The notes under the pieces were generated by a model. It did not search any database. It was not told the DNA's origin and saw nothing but the letters and a program-made list of their open reading frames with translations. From Erysipelothrix rhusiopathiae (GTDB taxonomy: Bacteria; Bacillota_I; Bacilli_A; Erysipelotrichales; Erysipelotrichaceae), in the NCBI RefSeq assembly GCF_900637845.1, contig NZ_LR134439.1:1612001-1676000 (forward strand): a DNA stretch of 64,000 nt. The letters run 5' to 3'. A program made the translations under genes and the position numbers. Positions 1 through 8,226 of the stretch are shown here, piece by piece (position 1 is the stretch's first letter; each line of letters opens with the position of its first letter).

Positions 1-197
1 AATTGACCTAAGTGTGATGTAACAGCTTTTTTAGAATCTGTTAAGCCACTTGTAAAAGTAAGATTCATATTTGTTCCTGTATCTCCATCAGGAACTGGGA
101 AAACGTTAAGAGCATTTATTTCATGATGCTTATTTGTTAGATTGTTGGCACCACTTTGAAGCATCTTCAAAAAGATATCGCCATTAATAGTATTCAT
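1..197 (-). CDS. fakA: Fatty acid kinase catalytic subunit FakA (DhaL/YloV family), N-terminal part
   Basis: Only the first 65 codons lie in the window; the gene runs off the left edge. The visible protein carries the DhaL-type nucleotide/Mg site motif NVFPVPDGDTGTNM near residues 30-43, whose aspartates coordinate Mg-ATP in this family. FakA phosphorylates exogenous fatty acids bound to FakB so that they can enter phospholipid synthesis. The ATG overlaps the stop of the upstream Asp23-family gene by one base (TAATG), the same pair as yloU-yloV in Bacillus. Family assignment is firm; the C-terminal DegV-like half cannot be seen. Confidence 0.85.
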   Translation of the reverse strand, partial: MNTINGDIFLKMLQSGANNLTNKHHEINALNVFPVPDGDTGTNMNLTFTSGLTDSKKAVTSHLGQ

Positions 198-559
198 TAT
201 TGAACAACCTTAATACCTTGAACATAAACATTAATCGTATTAAAGTTTTGTTGAAGTGTTTTTTCTAACATGTATTTCGCTTTCTTTTGAACTTCGAGTA
301 CTACTTCTGAAATCTTAACGTTATAACTTACAATAATATATAAATCTAAATCAAAACCGTTATCCCCTTTACGCACAATTACACCTTTGGAATAATTTTC
401 ACCCTTTAACAATTCTGCAAGGCCATCTTTAAAGACTTGCTGAGAGGCCATACCAACAACACCATAACATTCTGTCACGACACCGCCAGCTAGCATTGCG
501 ATTGCTTCGTTTGAAACATTGATTTTTCCAAATTCATTGGTTTTTTCAATCGCCATCAT
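197..559 (-). CDS. Asp23/Gls24 family envelope stress protein (YloU-like)
   Basis: A 120-residue protein of the Asp23/Gls24 (DUF322) family. The start NEAIAMLAGGVVTECYGVVGM matches the family signature in which a short helix is followed by a conserved GVVGM strand; the C-terminal half has the expected alternating strands (VSYNVKISEVV) and ends with INVYVQGIKV. It has no signal peptide or membrane segment. Members are small cytoplasmic or membrane-associated proteins linked to envelope stress, but biochemical function is unclear. It is directly coupled to fakA, an arrangement conserved in Firmicutes. Confidence 0.9.
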   Translation of the reverse strand: MMAIEKTNEFGKINVSNEAIAMLAGGVVTECYGVVGMASQQVFKDGLAELLKGENYSKGVIVRKGDNGFDLDLYIIVSYNVKISEVVLEVQKKAKYMLEKTLQQNFNTINVYVQGIKVVQ

Positions 560-587
560 TTCTCCTCCTCTTTCATATTTTTATATT

Positions 588-1400
588 TTATGATCCACAT
601 GCCTTAACAACAGCAGACTGTGTTTCTTCAGTTGGACCGTACTCGATAAACTCGATACAACGAGCATTCGAATCAGCCCCACTTATAATAGTAGCATATT
701 TATTCAGTTGTGGTAAAGTTTCTACATTTGTAAAAACAAAATAATCATTATTCATTACAATCCTCATATAGTCAGGTTCAACTTTTGTAGGCTCGAAATG
801 AATTTCAGAAACGGAAGCCATAGAACCATCATCAATGGTAGCCAAAGCAGATAATAGAGATTCAGATATTGATTCCTCTGTAAACCCTACAAGCAATGGT
901 AAACGTTCAATCACTGAAGGATTAAGCGTTTCCAACTCTTTATAGAATCCATCTTCAAAATAAATTCGAATGGACGGTTCTAATGTGTAACCCACAGCTT
1001 TCTTTTCCGTTACGTTTAAATTTATGATACCTTGACGATAATATACATTAGCGTCAATATTGTCAATCCCCTTAACTTTTTTACCTTTATGATTAATGAA
1101 AGGTTTAAACGTTAAATAGATACGTTGATTTTCATGTATATTGAGCGCATCTTTGATTTCTGCGTCACTTAGAATTACATTTCCATTCACGCGTACATTG
1201 TGAACTCGAGAAGCATCGCTTTTATCAAAATAGTAAATCCCTATAAGAACCCCAATTACAATTAAAAATTGAAGCATTTTAATCAACCGACGTTTTCGCT
1301 TATTACGACGAATTGTCTTCTTTTTAAGGTCTATCGAAGCCTTAATTTTATCAATTGGCTCACGCTCATCATTCAATTCAGGATTATTGCGACGCGTCAT
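588..1400 (-). CDS. divIB: Cell division protein DivIB/FtsQ
   Basis: About 270 residues: a basic cytoplasmic N-terminus, one transmembrane helix (around LIKMLQFLIVIGVLIGIYYF), then an extracellular POTRA domain beginning VHNVRVNGNVILSDAEI and a beta domain. DivIB forms the FtsB/FtsL/DivIB subcomplex that regulates septal peptidoglycan synthesis. I chose the ATG at 1400 (MTRRNN) because AAGGTGG sits about 9 bases upstream; an earlier ATG at 1421 has no such site. It overlaps the end of murG by 17 bases. The murG-divIB order is common in Firmicutes dcw clusters, although the rest of that cluster is not here. Confidence 0.88.
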   Translation of the reverse strand: MTRRNNPELNDEREPIDKIKASIDLKKKTIRRNKRKRRLIKMLQFLIVIGVLIGIYYFDKSDASRVHNVRVNGNVILSDAEIKDALNIHENQRIYLTFKPFINHKGKKVKGIDNIDANVYYRQGIINLNVTEKKAVGYTLEPSIRIYFEDGFYKELETLNPSVIERLPLLVGFTEESISESLLSALATIDDGSMASVSEIHFEPTKVEPDYMRIVMNNDYFVFTNVETLPQLNKYATIISGADSNARCIEFIEYGPTEETQSAVVKACGS

Positions 1401-2475
1401 CGTTTCCCACCACCTTTTCAACTAAATCTGCAATATTCGAAACCGCATCAGGCGTTGCAAGCTTACGTGCATTATGACCTAATTCAACCAAACGTTGTTT
1501 ATTACGAATCAGTTCAAAAACATGTTTATTTAATACGTCATCATGGATATCTTCTTCTAATAGCATATCACAAGCGTTCTTATCAAATAACGATTTAGCA
1601 TTATAAAATTGATGGTTATTTGCCACATATGGGCTTGGTATTAGTAATGACGGCAAACCAAATGATTCAATCTCAGCTACTGTAGAAGCACCCGATCGGC
1701 ATACGATTAAATCAATTACCGGTAAAAGCGCTTTTTGGTCTACAAATCCCTCGAGACGAATGTTGGGATGAACCTCACCAACTGTCTTTTTGAAGTTATC
1801 AATATGAAGTGGACCCGTAACAATAATCACTTGAGTCGTTGGGTCATCATAATACTTAACAAATTTTTCGAATTTTTTATTCATAGCAGTTGAGCCTTGC
1901 GACCCCATAACCATAAGGACTGTATTTAAATTTAAATCCAAATTAAGTCGTTCAACTTCTTTCGAACTATTAATTTCCTCATGGATTAACGAAGCACGAG
2001 GATTTCCAAGATAGTGGACATAATCTCTACCTGAAAATGCTTCCTCATAACATGTAATAATCGCTTTCGCAGAATCTGCAATCATCTTGTTTGCTTTCCC
2101 AGGATACGCATTTTGTTCATGTAAAACAATCGGAATCTTGAGTGATTTTGCTGCAAATGTTACAGGACCACAAACATATCCACCAAAGGCAAATACAACA
2201 TCTGGTTTCAATGATTTTAAGTGTTTTTTTGCAGAACGATAAGCTCCGAATTGAGAAAAAACTGCTTTAATTTTATCAAAGATACTGCCTTGAAGTCCTT
2301 GATTGTGAATCGCAAAAAAGGGATATCCTGCTTCTGGAACGATCCAAGATTCCATTTTATGGTCGTTTCCAATGAAAACAACTTCTGTATTTCGATTCTT
2401 TTTAATGAAATCAGCATAGGTAATTGCGGGGTAAATATGACCACCACTACCACCTGTAACAATACATACTTTCAT
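1384..2475 (-). CDS. murG: UDP-N-acetylglucosamine:lipid I transferase MurG
   Basis: A 363-residue GT-B glycosyltransferase of usual family length. The N-terminal glycine loop (TGGSGGHIYPA) binds the lipid acceptor side, and the C-terminal half carries the UDP-GlcNAc site with CRSGASTVAE near residue 260 and a PYVANNHQ segment. MurG adds GlcNAc to lipid I on the inner membrane face to give lipid II. It sits between ruvB and divIB and shares 17 bases with the latter, suggesting translational coupling. Confidence 0.95.
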   Translation of the reverse strand: MKVCIVTGGSGGHIYPAITYADFIKKNRNTEVVFIGNDHKMESWIVPEAGYPFFAIHNQGLQGSIFDKIKAVFSQFGAYRSAKKHLKSLKPDVVFAFGGYVCGPVTFAAKSLKIPIVLHEQNAYPGKANKMIADSAKAIITCYEEAFSGRDYVHYLGNPRASLIHEEINSSKEVERLNLDLNLNTVLMVMGSQGSTAMNKKFEKFVKYYDDPTTQVIIVTGPLHIDNFKKTVGEVHPNIRLEGFVDQKALLPVIDLIVCRSGASTVAEIESFGLPSLLIPSPYVANNHQFYNAKSLFDKNACDMLLEEDIHDDVLNKHVFELIRNKQRLVELGHNARKLATPDAVSNIADLVEKVVGNDDASQ

Positions 2476-2484
2476 ACCCTACCT

Positions 2485-3495
2485 CTATTCAAATAGCCTT
2501 TGATTTACATCGATTTTTAGATGTTCATATGCTTTTGTTGTTACAACACGACCACGTGGTGTTCGATTTATAAATCCTAGTTGTAACAAATATGGCTCAT
2601 AAACATCTTCCAGTGTCATGGTTTCTTCAGAAATTGAAGCGGCTATAGCTTCAATCCCTACAGGTCCACCATCAAAGCGTTCAATAATTCCACGTAGATA
2701 ACGTAAATCTACGTCATCAAGTCCTAAATGATCCACTTTTAGTTTGTCAAGTGCCAACTTAGTTATTGAAATGTCAACAACATTATCATTTAAAACTTGA
2801 GCGAAATCTCTTACACGTCGAAATAAACGATTTGCAATTCGTGGAGTTCCTCGAGAACGTTTCGCAATCTCGCTTACACCTTCTCGATCAATAACTGTAT
2901 TGAGGACACGACTTGTTCTCGAAACGATGGTTTCAAGTTCATCTTGACTGTAATACTCAAGTTTTGAAATAATACCAAAACGATCCCTTAATGGTGAGGA
3001 CAAATCGCCAGCTCGTGTCGTTGCACCAATAAGCGTAAACGGCGGTAAATCAATTTGAATGCTTCTTGTTGATGAATCCTTACCAACAACAAGATCCAAA
3101 GTGAAATCCTCCATCGCAGGATACAAGACTTCTTCTACTGCTTTAGGCATACGATGAATTTCATCAATAAACAAAACATCACCAGGCTCCAAACTTGATA
3201 AGATTGCTGCAAGATCGCCACTACGCTCAATACTTGGCCCACTGGTCACTTTAATTCCTGTTTGCATTTCGTTTGCGATTACATGCGCTATTGTTGTTTT
3301 ACCCAATCCAGGAGGACCATAAAACAATAAATGATCTAATGCTTCATTACGCGATTTTGCCGCTTCAATAAAAATTTTTAAATTTTCTTTTAGTCCTTCT
3401 TGCCCAACATACGCAGAAAGCGTTTGAGGACGTAGACTTTCTTCGTAATCTTGACCGGATAAAATCGCTTCACCAGACATAAGACGCTCTTCCAT
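2485..3495 (-). CDS. ruvB: Holliday junction branch-migration ATPase RuvB
   Basis: A 336-residue AAA+ helicase with Walker [16 protein letters not shown] near residues 60-74, Walker [11 protein letters not shown], sensor [19 protein letters not shown] and a C-terminal winged helix. RuvB hexamers drive branch migration with RuvA at Holliday junctions. The ATG at 3495 directly follows the ruvA stop codon and has an AGAGGG SD inside the end of ruvA; a second Met at residue 6 is a less likely start. ruvC is not adjacent, as is usual in Firmicutes that use RecU. Confidence 0.96.
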   Translation of the reverse strand: MEERLMSGEAILSGQDYEESLRPQTLSAYVGQEGLKENLKIFIEAAKSRNEALDHLLFYGPPGLGKTTIAHVIANEMQTGIKVTSGPSIERSGDLAAILSSLEPGDVLFIDEIHRMPKAVEEVLYPAMEDFTLDLVVGKDSSTRSIQIDLPPFTLIGATTRAGDLSSPLRDRFGIISKLEYYSQDELETIVSRTSRVLNTVIDREGVSEIAKRSRGTPRIANRLFRRVRDFAQVLNDNVVDISITKLALDKLKVDHLGLDDVDLRYLRGIIERFDGGPVGIEAIAASISEETMTLEDVYEPYLLQLGFINRTPRGRVVTTKAYEHLKIDVNQRLFE

Positions 3496-4083
3496 CTACA
3501 GCCCTCTCTTTCTTGAATGCAAGAGTTTTAATCCTTCTTTAATCATATCATCCACAGAATCAAGATTTAGAAGCGACAACTCATGCTTTATATTGTTTAA
3601 TTCCACTTTTTTAAAACCTAAATCACCTAAAGCATCAAGTGCTTCATCGACAAGTGGTAATGCTTTTTTAGTTGTTGAAGGAGTATCGGATGCAATAAAC
3701 TTACCTTTAAGATCTAACATCATTTGGGAAGCCATCTTAGGCCCCACACCCGGTAGTTTCTTAAGGAAAGCCATATCTTCTTGATCAATAGCACGAACGA
3801 TATCATCACCACTAAAACGGCTTAAAATTGTAATCCCAGTCTTAGGTCCTACCCCTTTGACTGTTATTAACTGACGAAAAATATCTAATTCACGTTTTTC
3901 TACAAATCCAAATAAAATGATTGCATCTTCTCTCACATGTTGGTAAGTGTGAAATATTATGCTCTCATTTAATGTAACCATTTCTGGATTCCCACAAAAA
4001 ACTTGATAACCAATACCATGGTTATCGACCACAACATAATCGATTCCTCGATCCACTGCAACACCTGAAATAAATGCAATCAT
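3496..4083 (-). CDS. ruvA: Holliday junction DNA-binding protein RuvA
   Basis: 195 residues. An N-terminal OB fold (MIAFISGVAVDRGIDYVVV) is followed by two helix-hairpin-helix motifs, visible as ITVKGVGPKTGITIL and KKLPGVGPKMASQMM, and a C-terminal three-helix domain that contacts RuvB. It forms the tetrameric core that recognises four-way junctions. The gene abuts ruvB with no spacer and follows obg by about 14 bases, so the three are probably co-transcribed. Confidence 0.95.
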   Translation of the reverse strand: MIAFISGVAVDRGIDYVVVDNHGIGYQVFCGNPEMVTLNESIIFHTYQHVREDAIILFGFVEKRELDIFRQLITVKGVGPKTGITILSRFSGDDIVRAIDQEDMAFLKKLPGVGPKMASQMMLDLKGKFIASDTPSTTKKALPLVDEALDALGDLGFKKVELNNIKHELSLLNLDSVDDMIKEGLKLLHSRKRGL

Positions 4084-4097
4084 ATTATCACCTATTA

Positions 4098-5381
4098 TTA
4101 TTCTACCATACCTTCTTCAAAAACAAATTGAATATCTGCAACAATTACAATATCACCATCTTTTACACCTGCTTCACGGAGCGCTTGATCAACACCTAGA
4201 CGCTTCATAGCAAGCCCAAACTGAACTGCGGATTCCTCAGTATCAAATTCATATTGACGCAATTGACGGTCAATGATATCACCGGTAACACGCCATTTTG
4301 TTTGATTAATTTGTTCAATATCAAAATTACGTTTTGGTGCTTCATATTTATAAACAACAGATTCACTTTGTTCTTCAATACGTTCTTCAACATGTTCGTC
4401 AAGAATATCTGCAAGACGGTAAAGAAGCGAATCGATTCCTTCTCCAACCATTGTAACAAGTTCGAAAATTTCCAAGTCCGGATATGCTGCTTTAAACTTC
4501 TCTAAATTTGCAGGTGCAACCTCTAGATCCATTTTATTCGCAACAACAACCATTGGTTTTTTCAATAAGTCTTCGTTATATTTTTCAAGTTCATTATTGA
4601 TGACTTTATAATCCTCAATCGGATCACGACCATCTTCTGCACCCATATCTACAACATGTACTAATACACGACAACGTTCGATATGTTTTAAGAAAACATG
4701 TCCAAGACCTTTTCCTAAATGTGCATCTTCAATTAATCCTGGCAAATCTGCCACAGCAAAAGAACGACCGTCTGGACTACTTGAAATACCTAAGTTTGGA
4801 GCAATCGTTGTGAAATGGTAATCCGCAACTTCTGGTTTTGCTCTCGAAATTACTGATAGTAATGTTGATTTCCCAACGGATGGGTAACCAATAATCCCTA
4901 CATCAGCAAGTAATTTCAATTCAATTGTGATATCAAGTTCTTGACCTAATTCACCTTTTTCAGAAAACGTAGGCGCAGGGTTATTTGCTGTCGCAAATCG
5001 AGCATTACCTCTACCGCCGCGTCCTCCATGAGCTACAACCTCACGTTGGCCCACTTCTGTTAAGTCAGCAATAACAATACCTTTTTCGTTGTCAATAACC
5101 ATAGTACCAACTGGAACTCTTAAGATTACATCATCTGCTCCGGCCCCGTGCATTTTTTTATTCTTCCCAGGTGTACCATGTGAAGCTTTAATAACACGAT
5201 TATATCTTAAATCAAGCAATGTTGATTTATTAGAGTCTGCGACAAAAACGATATCGCCACCTTTACCACCATCACCGCCATAAGGTCCACCAAGTGGAAC
5301 AAATGCTTCGCGACGGAAAGATGTCATTCCATCACCACCGTTTCCGGCTACTACTTTTATATTAACGCGATCTACAAACAT
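4098..5381 (-). CDS. obg: Ribosome-assembly GTPase Obg/CgtA
   Basis: 427 residues in the classic three-part form. The glycine-rich Obg domain (MFVDRVNIKVVAGNGGDG, then GGPYGGDGGKGGD) covers about residues 1-157, the GTPase domain has P-loop GYPSVGKSTLL, DLPGLIEDAH and NKMD, and a C-terminal OCT domain follows (about 350-427). Obg is an essential 50S-associated GTPase with links to the stringent response. It lies downstream of rplU-prp-rpmA, the widely conserved order, and is separated from rpmA by a terminator hairpin that probably lowers its expression relative to the ribosomal proteins. Confidence 0.97.
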   Translation of the reverse strand: MFVDRVNIKVVAGNGGDGMTSFRREAFVPLGGPYGGDGGKGGDIVFVADSNKSTLLDLRYNRVIKASHGTPGKNKKMHGAGADDVILRVPVGTMVIDNEKGIVIADLTEVGQREVVAHGGRGGRGNARFATANNPAPTFSEKGELGQELDITIELKLLADVGIIGYPSVGKSTLLSVISRAKPEVADYHFTTIAPNLGISSSPDGRSFAVADLPGLIEDAHLGKGLGHVFLKHIERCRVLVHVVDMGAEDGRDPIEDYKVINNELEKYNEDLLKKPMVVVANKMDLEVAPANLEKFKAAYPDLEIFELVTMVGEGIDSLLYRLADILDEHVEERIEEQSESVVYKYEAPKRNFDIEQINQTKWRVTGDIIDRQLRQYEFDTEESAVQFGLAMKRLGVDQALREAGVKDGDIVIVADIQFVFEEGMVE

Positions 5382-5406
5382 TAAATCACCCTTTCCATTT
5401 CAATTA

Positions 5407-5431
5407 AAAACCCCCTATTTAAGGGGGCTTC
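5407..5431 (-). terminator. Intrinsic terminator/attenuator between rpmA and obg
   Basis: A five-pair CCCCC/GGGGG stem (5411-5415 with 5423-5427, loop TATTTAA) is followed on the minus strand by TTTTTAATTG. It lies between the ribosomal protein genes and obg. Because obg has no obvious promoter of its own here, partial readthrough is likely. Confidence 0.75.
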
Positions 5432-5434
5432 AGA

Positions 5435-5719
5435 TTAAGCTACTGGATAAACTGAAACACATTTGCGAGTTTTGCTAATGCGTTCGAATTTAACAACACC
5501 ATCCACTTTAGCGAATAAAGTGTCGTCGCCACCACGGCCTACGTTAACACCTGGATGAATCTTTGTACCACGTTGGCGGTATAAGATTGAACCTGCTGTA
5601 CAGAATTCACCATCTGCGCGCTTTGAGCCTAAACGTTTTGAATGTGAGTCACGACCATTTTTTGTCGAACCAACACCTTTTTTAGAAGCAAATAATTGGA
5701 TATCTAATACGAATTTCAT
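5435..5719 (-). CDS. rpmA: Ribosomal protein bL27 with cleavable N-terminal extension
   Basis: 94 residues. The N-terminus [20 protein letters not shown] has the Firmicutes-type extension ending in QLFA just before SKKG. In Staphylococcus aureus this extension is removed by the protease Prp to expose the residues that reach the peptidyl-transferase centre. The body ([24 protein letters not shown]) is standard. prp lies immediately upstream and overlaps it by 4 bases, consistent with the processing inference. An SD (AAAAGGAGGTTACTTC) precedes the ATG inside the end of prp. Confidence 0.96.
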   Translation of the reverse strand: MKFVLDIQLFASKKGVGSTKNGRDSHSKRLGSKRADGEFCTAGSILYRQRGTKIHPGVNVGRGGDDTLFAKVDGVVKFERISKTRKCVSVYPVA

Positions 5720-6036
5720 GAAGTAACCTCCTTTTCATTAATTTCGATATATTTAGATTGAGTTTGTTCTATTGTTTTAAGTTGTAACAATACAAACTCA
5801 AATATTTTTTGATTTAGTTCATTACTATGTTTAATTTCAATTTCAATTAGTGGTTCTTGAGTCATTATCAATCCTACAGAATCAGTCAACGCATCAAAAC
5901 CGTTAAGAGCACCAACCATAATGGAACTAACTCCGGCACACACAAGATCAAATCCGTGATCACCAGAACCGGCATGACCTGTAACAGTCATTTTTTTATA
6001 GAACCCTTTGCTAATTAAAACAGATACATGTATCAT
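5716..6036 (-). CDS. prp: Ribosomal-processing cysteine protease Prp (YsxB family)
   Basis: 106 residues. The family catalytic pair is visible: His in [19 protein letters not shown] (residue about 21) and Cys in the same segment (about residue 33). In S. aureus, Prp cleaves the bL27 N-terminal extension. It lies between rplU and rpmA, as in most Firmicutes and Thermotogae that have the bL27 extension, and its stop overlaps the rpmA start. Function is inferred from family and neighbourhood. Confidence 0.93.
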   Translation of the reverse strand: MIHVSVLISKGFYKKMTVTGHAGSGDHGFDLVCAGVSSIMVGALNGFDALTDSVGLIMTQEPLIEIEIKHSNELNQKIFEFVLLQLKTIEQTQSKYIEINEKEVTS

Positions 6037-6040
6037 CGAA

Positions 6041-6355
6041 CTATCCTGCGTTAATTTCAGTTACAACTAACTTAGTATACGGTTGACGATGACCTTGTTT
6101 TTTACGTGTTGAACCTTTTTTAGCTTTATACTTGAAGATAGTAATTTTCTTACCTTTTCCATGTTTTTCAACTTTAGCAGTTACAGTAGCACCTTTAACG
6201 TATGGAGTACCAACTTTAAGTGTGCGGTTTTTAACAGCAACAACTGTTTCGAAAACGATTTCTTCACCTTCTTGAACATCCAATTTTTCAACGAAAATTG
6301 TTTGATCCTTTTCAACTAAAACTTGTTTTCCACCTGTTTCAATAATTGCGTACAT
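6041..6355 (-). CDS. rplU: Ribosomal protein bL21
   Basis: 104 residues, normal bL21 length, starting [18 protein letters not shown] and containing the signature [26 protein letters not shown]. It binds 23S rRNA in the large subunit. First gene of the rplU-prp-rpmA-obg run, preceded by AAGGAGGTGTACT and a structured leader that probably controls the operon. Confidence 0.97.
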   Translation of the reverse strand: MYAIIETGGKQVLVEKDQTIFVEKLDVQEGEEIVFETVVAVKNRTLKVGTPYVKGATVTAKVEKHGKGKKITIFKYKAKKGSTRKKQGHRQPYTKLVVTEINAG

Positions 6356-6360
6356 AGTAC

Positions 6361-6476
6361 ACCTCCTTCAATTTTTTGCCATAAGACTCGCCAAGTAAGG
6401 TGGACGAATCACTTAAACCTTACAGTGTGCGGTTGTACGTCCAGAGACATGCAACTACGCCTTTAAATGCCTTAAC
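6361..6476 (-). ncRNA. Ribosomal protein L21 leader (autoregulatory 5' UTR)
   Basis: The transcribed region between the rplU promoter and its SD is GC-richer than its surroundings and contains paired segments such as GGACGTACAACC, TAAGGTTTAAGTGATTCG and GTCCACCTTACTTGG. It resembles the L21 leader family described upstream of rplU in Bacillales and other Firmicutes. Position and segment order support the call; I could not run a covariance model. Confidence 0.72.
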
Positions 6477-6505
6477 ATTATATAACAGTCCTATTCTAAT
6501 GTCTA
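6477..6505 (-). promoter_or_regulatory. rplU operon promoter
   Basis: On the minus strand TAGACA (6500-6505) and TATAAT (6477-6482) are separated by 17 bases, a near-consensus sigma-A promoter firing into the L21 leader. The remaining intergenic DNA from about 6506 to 6760 is AT-rich and shows no gene or further motif that I can defend. Confidence 0.8.
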
Positions 6506-6787
6506 GTGTATATCTAAATTATTTTATATATTAATCACTCAGATTTATCAGACACAAAATCATAGTAGGTCAAGCACTTTTTAGAGAATTAATATGACCT
6601 CTATTCCAAGCTTAATATTAATAAAGATTTAACACTTTTAACGATATATTTGAATCAACAATAACACGAAAAATCTGCAATTAAAACTGTTTTATAACTC
6701 TATTCCTTAAATTCCTCTTAAGATTCACATAATAAAATTTATTTCCGCTGTTTGTATGTTAAAATCTTATCGAAAGGTGGATTTGGG

Positions 6788-6823
6788 ATGAAAGCATTTT
6801 TAAAATTGTGGGTGCGTCTATGA
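6788..6823 (+). CDS. 11-residue leader ORF overlapping the deacetylase start
   Basis: ATG at 6788 follows a very strong SD (AAAGGTGG, 7-base spacing) and encodes MKAFLKLWVRL before a TGA that overlaps the next ATG as ATGA (6820-6823). The downstream deacetylase has no comparable SD of its own, so ribosomes probably load here and re-initiate. Not a recognised family. It may simply drive coupling, or could act as a regulatory leader peptide. Confidence 0.5.
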   Translation: MKAFLKLWVRL

Positions 6824-8190
6824 AAGTAAAACGAAGCATAAAAGTACGCAAACTCAATATGAAGGCAGTCGCTATGATGATTGCCGCACTACTCGTCGTT
6901 GTAACAATCCTCGTTACTTTGATATTTAATCCTTTCTCAAAGTATCCGAAATACATGACACGTGTTTCAAACGAGTATAAAAAAATTGGTCATCATGAAG
7001 TCATCAAAGAAGCAACAGATGATCGTGTCACTGTTTTACACTACCCAGCGCTTGATAATGAAAAAGTAAATACTTGGATTCAAGAATTTACCAATCAAAG
7101 TAAAGAGCGTTCTAAAGGATTATCAAACAAAGATGGTAAGAAAGCTGAAATATTTCAGGATTACTCGATTTATCAAGTCCATGATAAATATGTAACTGTA
7201 GATATTAAAACATCTTTGAATAGCGAAATTACAGATGTAATTTCCCGTACATATGATATTGAAAGCGGAGAATTTGTAAAAGCATCAGATTTATTTAACG
7301 AGCTTGGTCTCAAAAAATTAATCAGCGATGTAAGAGCAACACTTTCCAAACCGAAAGAAATGGAACGCCAAAGTTATCTCAAAGCGACATCTTTGGATGA
7401 AGACACCGCACTATCTATATCAAAATCAAATGTTGTCTTCAACATCAAGGGTTTTAATAAACCTGTCTCATTTGATTTGTCTAAAATAACGGATTACTTC
7501 TCCCATTCAATTGGTTCTTTCGAAAAAACAAATGGTGAAATTGCACCCGTATATCTTGATCGTGGTATTGATCCGAAAGAAAAAATGGTTGCATTCACAT
7601 TTGATGATGGACCTCATCACCGTAATACTCAGCTAATTATGGATGAAATGGATAAATATGATGGTCAAGCAACATTCTTTATGCTTGGGGAACGGGTAAA
7701 CCAAAACCCATCAATCGTAAAAGAAATTGTGAGTCGTGGACACCAAATTGCAAATCACTCGTTTACACATCCTGATTTTAATTCAATGGATATTCAAGAT
7801 GTTAATAAAGAGATTAAAAATACTGAAGAAGCACTATTTAAGGCATCTGGCTTAAAGGGACCATTTATGGTTCGACCTCCTTATGGAAATGCAAATGCAG
7901 AAGTTCGCAAGGGAGCTCCCGTGACATTTGTCAACTGGTCTGTGGATAGTGAAGATTGGGTATCTCGTGACCCTCAACAAATCTGTAACACAATTGATAA
8001 ATATAAACATGACGGTGCAATTATATTACTTCACGATATTTATGAGTCAAGTTATGAAGGGTTTAAATGTGCCGCAAAAAAACTTCATGATCAAGGTTAT
8101 AAATTTGTGACGGTTGAGGAATTACTCGAATCACGTAATGATATCGTTAAAACAAATGCACTTTATTTCAACGCTGATCCTATTCAGTAA
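6820..8190 (+). CDS. Membrane-anchored polysaccharide (peptidoglycan) deacetylase
   Basis: 456 residues from the ATG at 6820. A basic N-terminus and one membrane helix (about 13-36) are followed by an extracellular alpha/beta domain similar to the DUF4163/DUF3298 part of PdaC (about 50-235) and a NodB domain from about 250. NodB motifs are complete: FDDGP (261-265), HSFTH metal ligands (313-317), RPPYG (352-356) and LLHD (403-406). Members remove acetyl groups from GlcNAc or MurNAc in peptidoglycan, giving lysozyme resistance. A GTG at 6808 is an alternative start, but the ATGA overlap with the leader ORF favours 6820. Confidence 0.88.
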   Translation: MKVKRSIKVRKLNMKAVAMMIAALLVVVTILVTLIFNPFSKYPKYMTRVSNEYKKIGHHEVIKEATDDRVTVLHYPALDNEKVNTWIQEFTNQSKERSKGLSNKDGKKAEIFQDYSIYQVHDKYVTVDIKTSLNSEITDVISRTYDIESGEFVKASDLFNELGLKKLISDVRATLSKPKEMERQSYLKATSLDEDTALSISKSNVVFNIKGFNKPVSFDLSKITDYFSHSIGSFEKTNGEIAPVYLDRGIDPKEKMVAFTFDDGPHHRNTQLIMDEMDKYDGQATFFMLGERVNQNPSIVKEIVSRGHQIANHSFTHPDFNSMDIQDVNKEIKNTEEALFKASGLKGPFMVRPPYGNANAEVRKGAPVTFVNWSVDSEDWVSRDPQQICNTIDKYKHDGAIILLHDIYESSYEGFKCAAKKLHDQGYKFVTVEELLESRNDIVKTNALYFNADPIQ

Positions 8191-8193
8191 TAT

Positions 8194-8226
8194 AAAAAAA
8201 GTTAGGCTAATCCTAACTTTTATTTT
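8194..8226. terminator. Bidirectional terminator between deacetylase and histidine kinase
   Basis: AAAGTTAGG (8198-8206) pairs with CCTAACTTT (8212-8220) around loop CTAAT, flanked by A-runs on one side and TTTTATTTT on the other, so it can end transcripts from both converging genes. It overlaps the kinase stop codon. Confidence 0.85.

Noticed and set aside
1269-1598. Plus-strand frame across the divIB-murG junction
   Set aside because: Antisense to two well-supported genes; low-complexity aromatic-rich translation without SD.
6506-6760. Hidden small gene in the rplU-deacetylase gap
   Set aside because: No open frame with an SD and no tRNA-like or riboswitch-like pattern; AT-rich spacer only.
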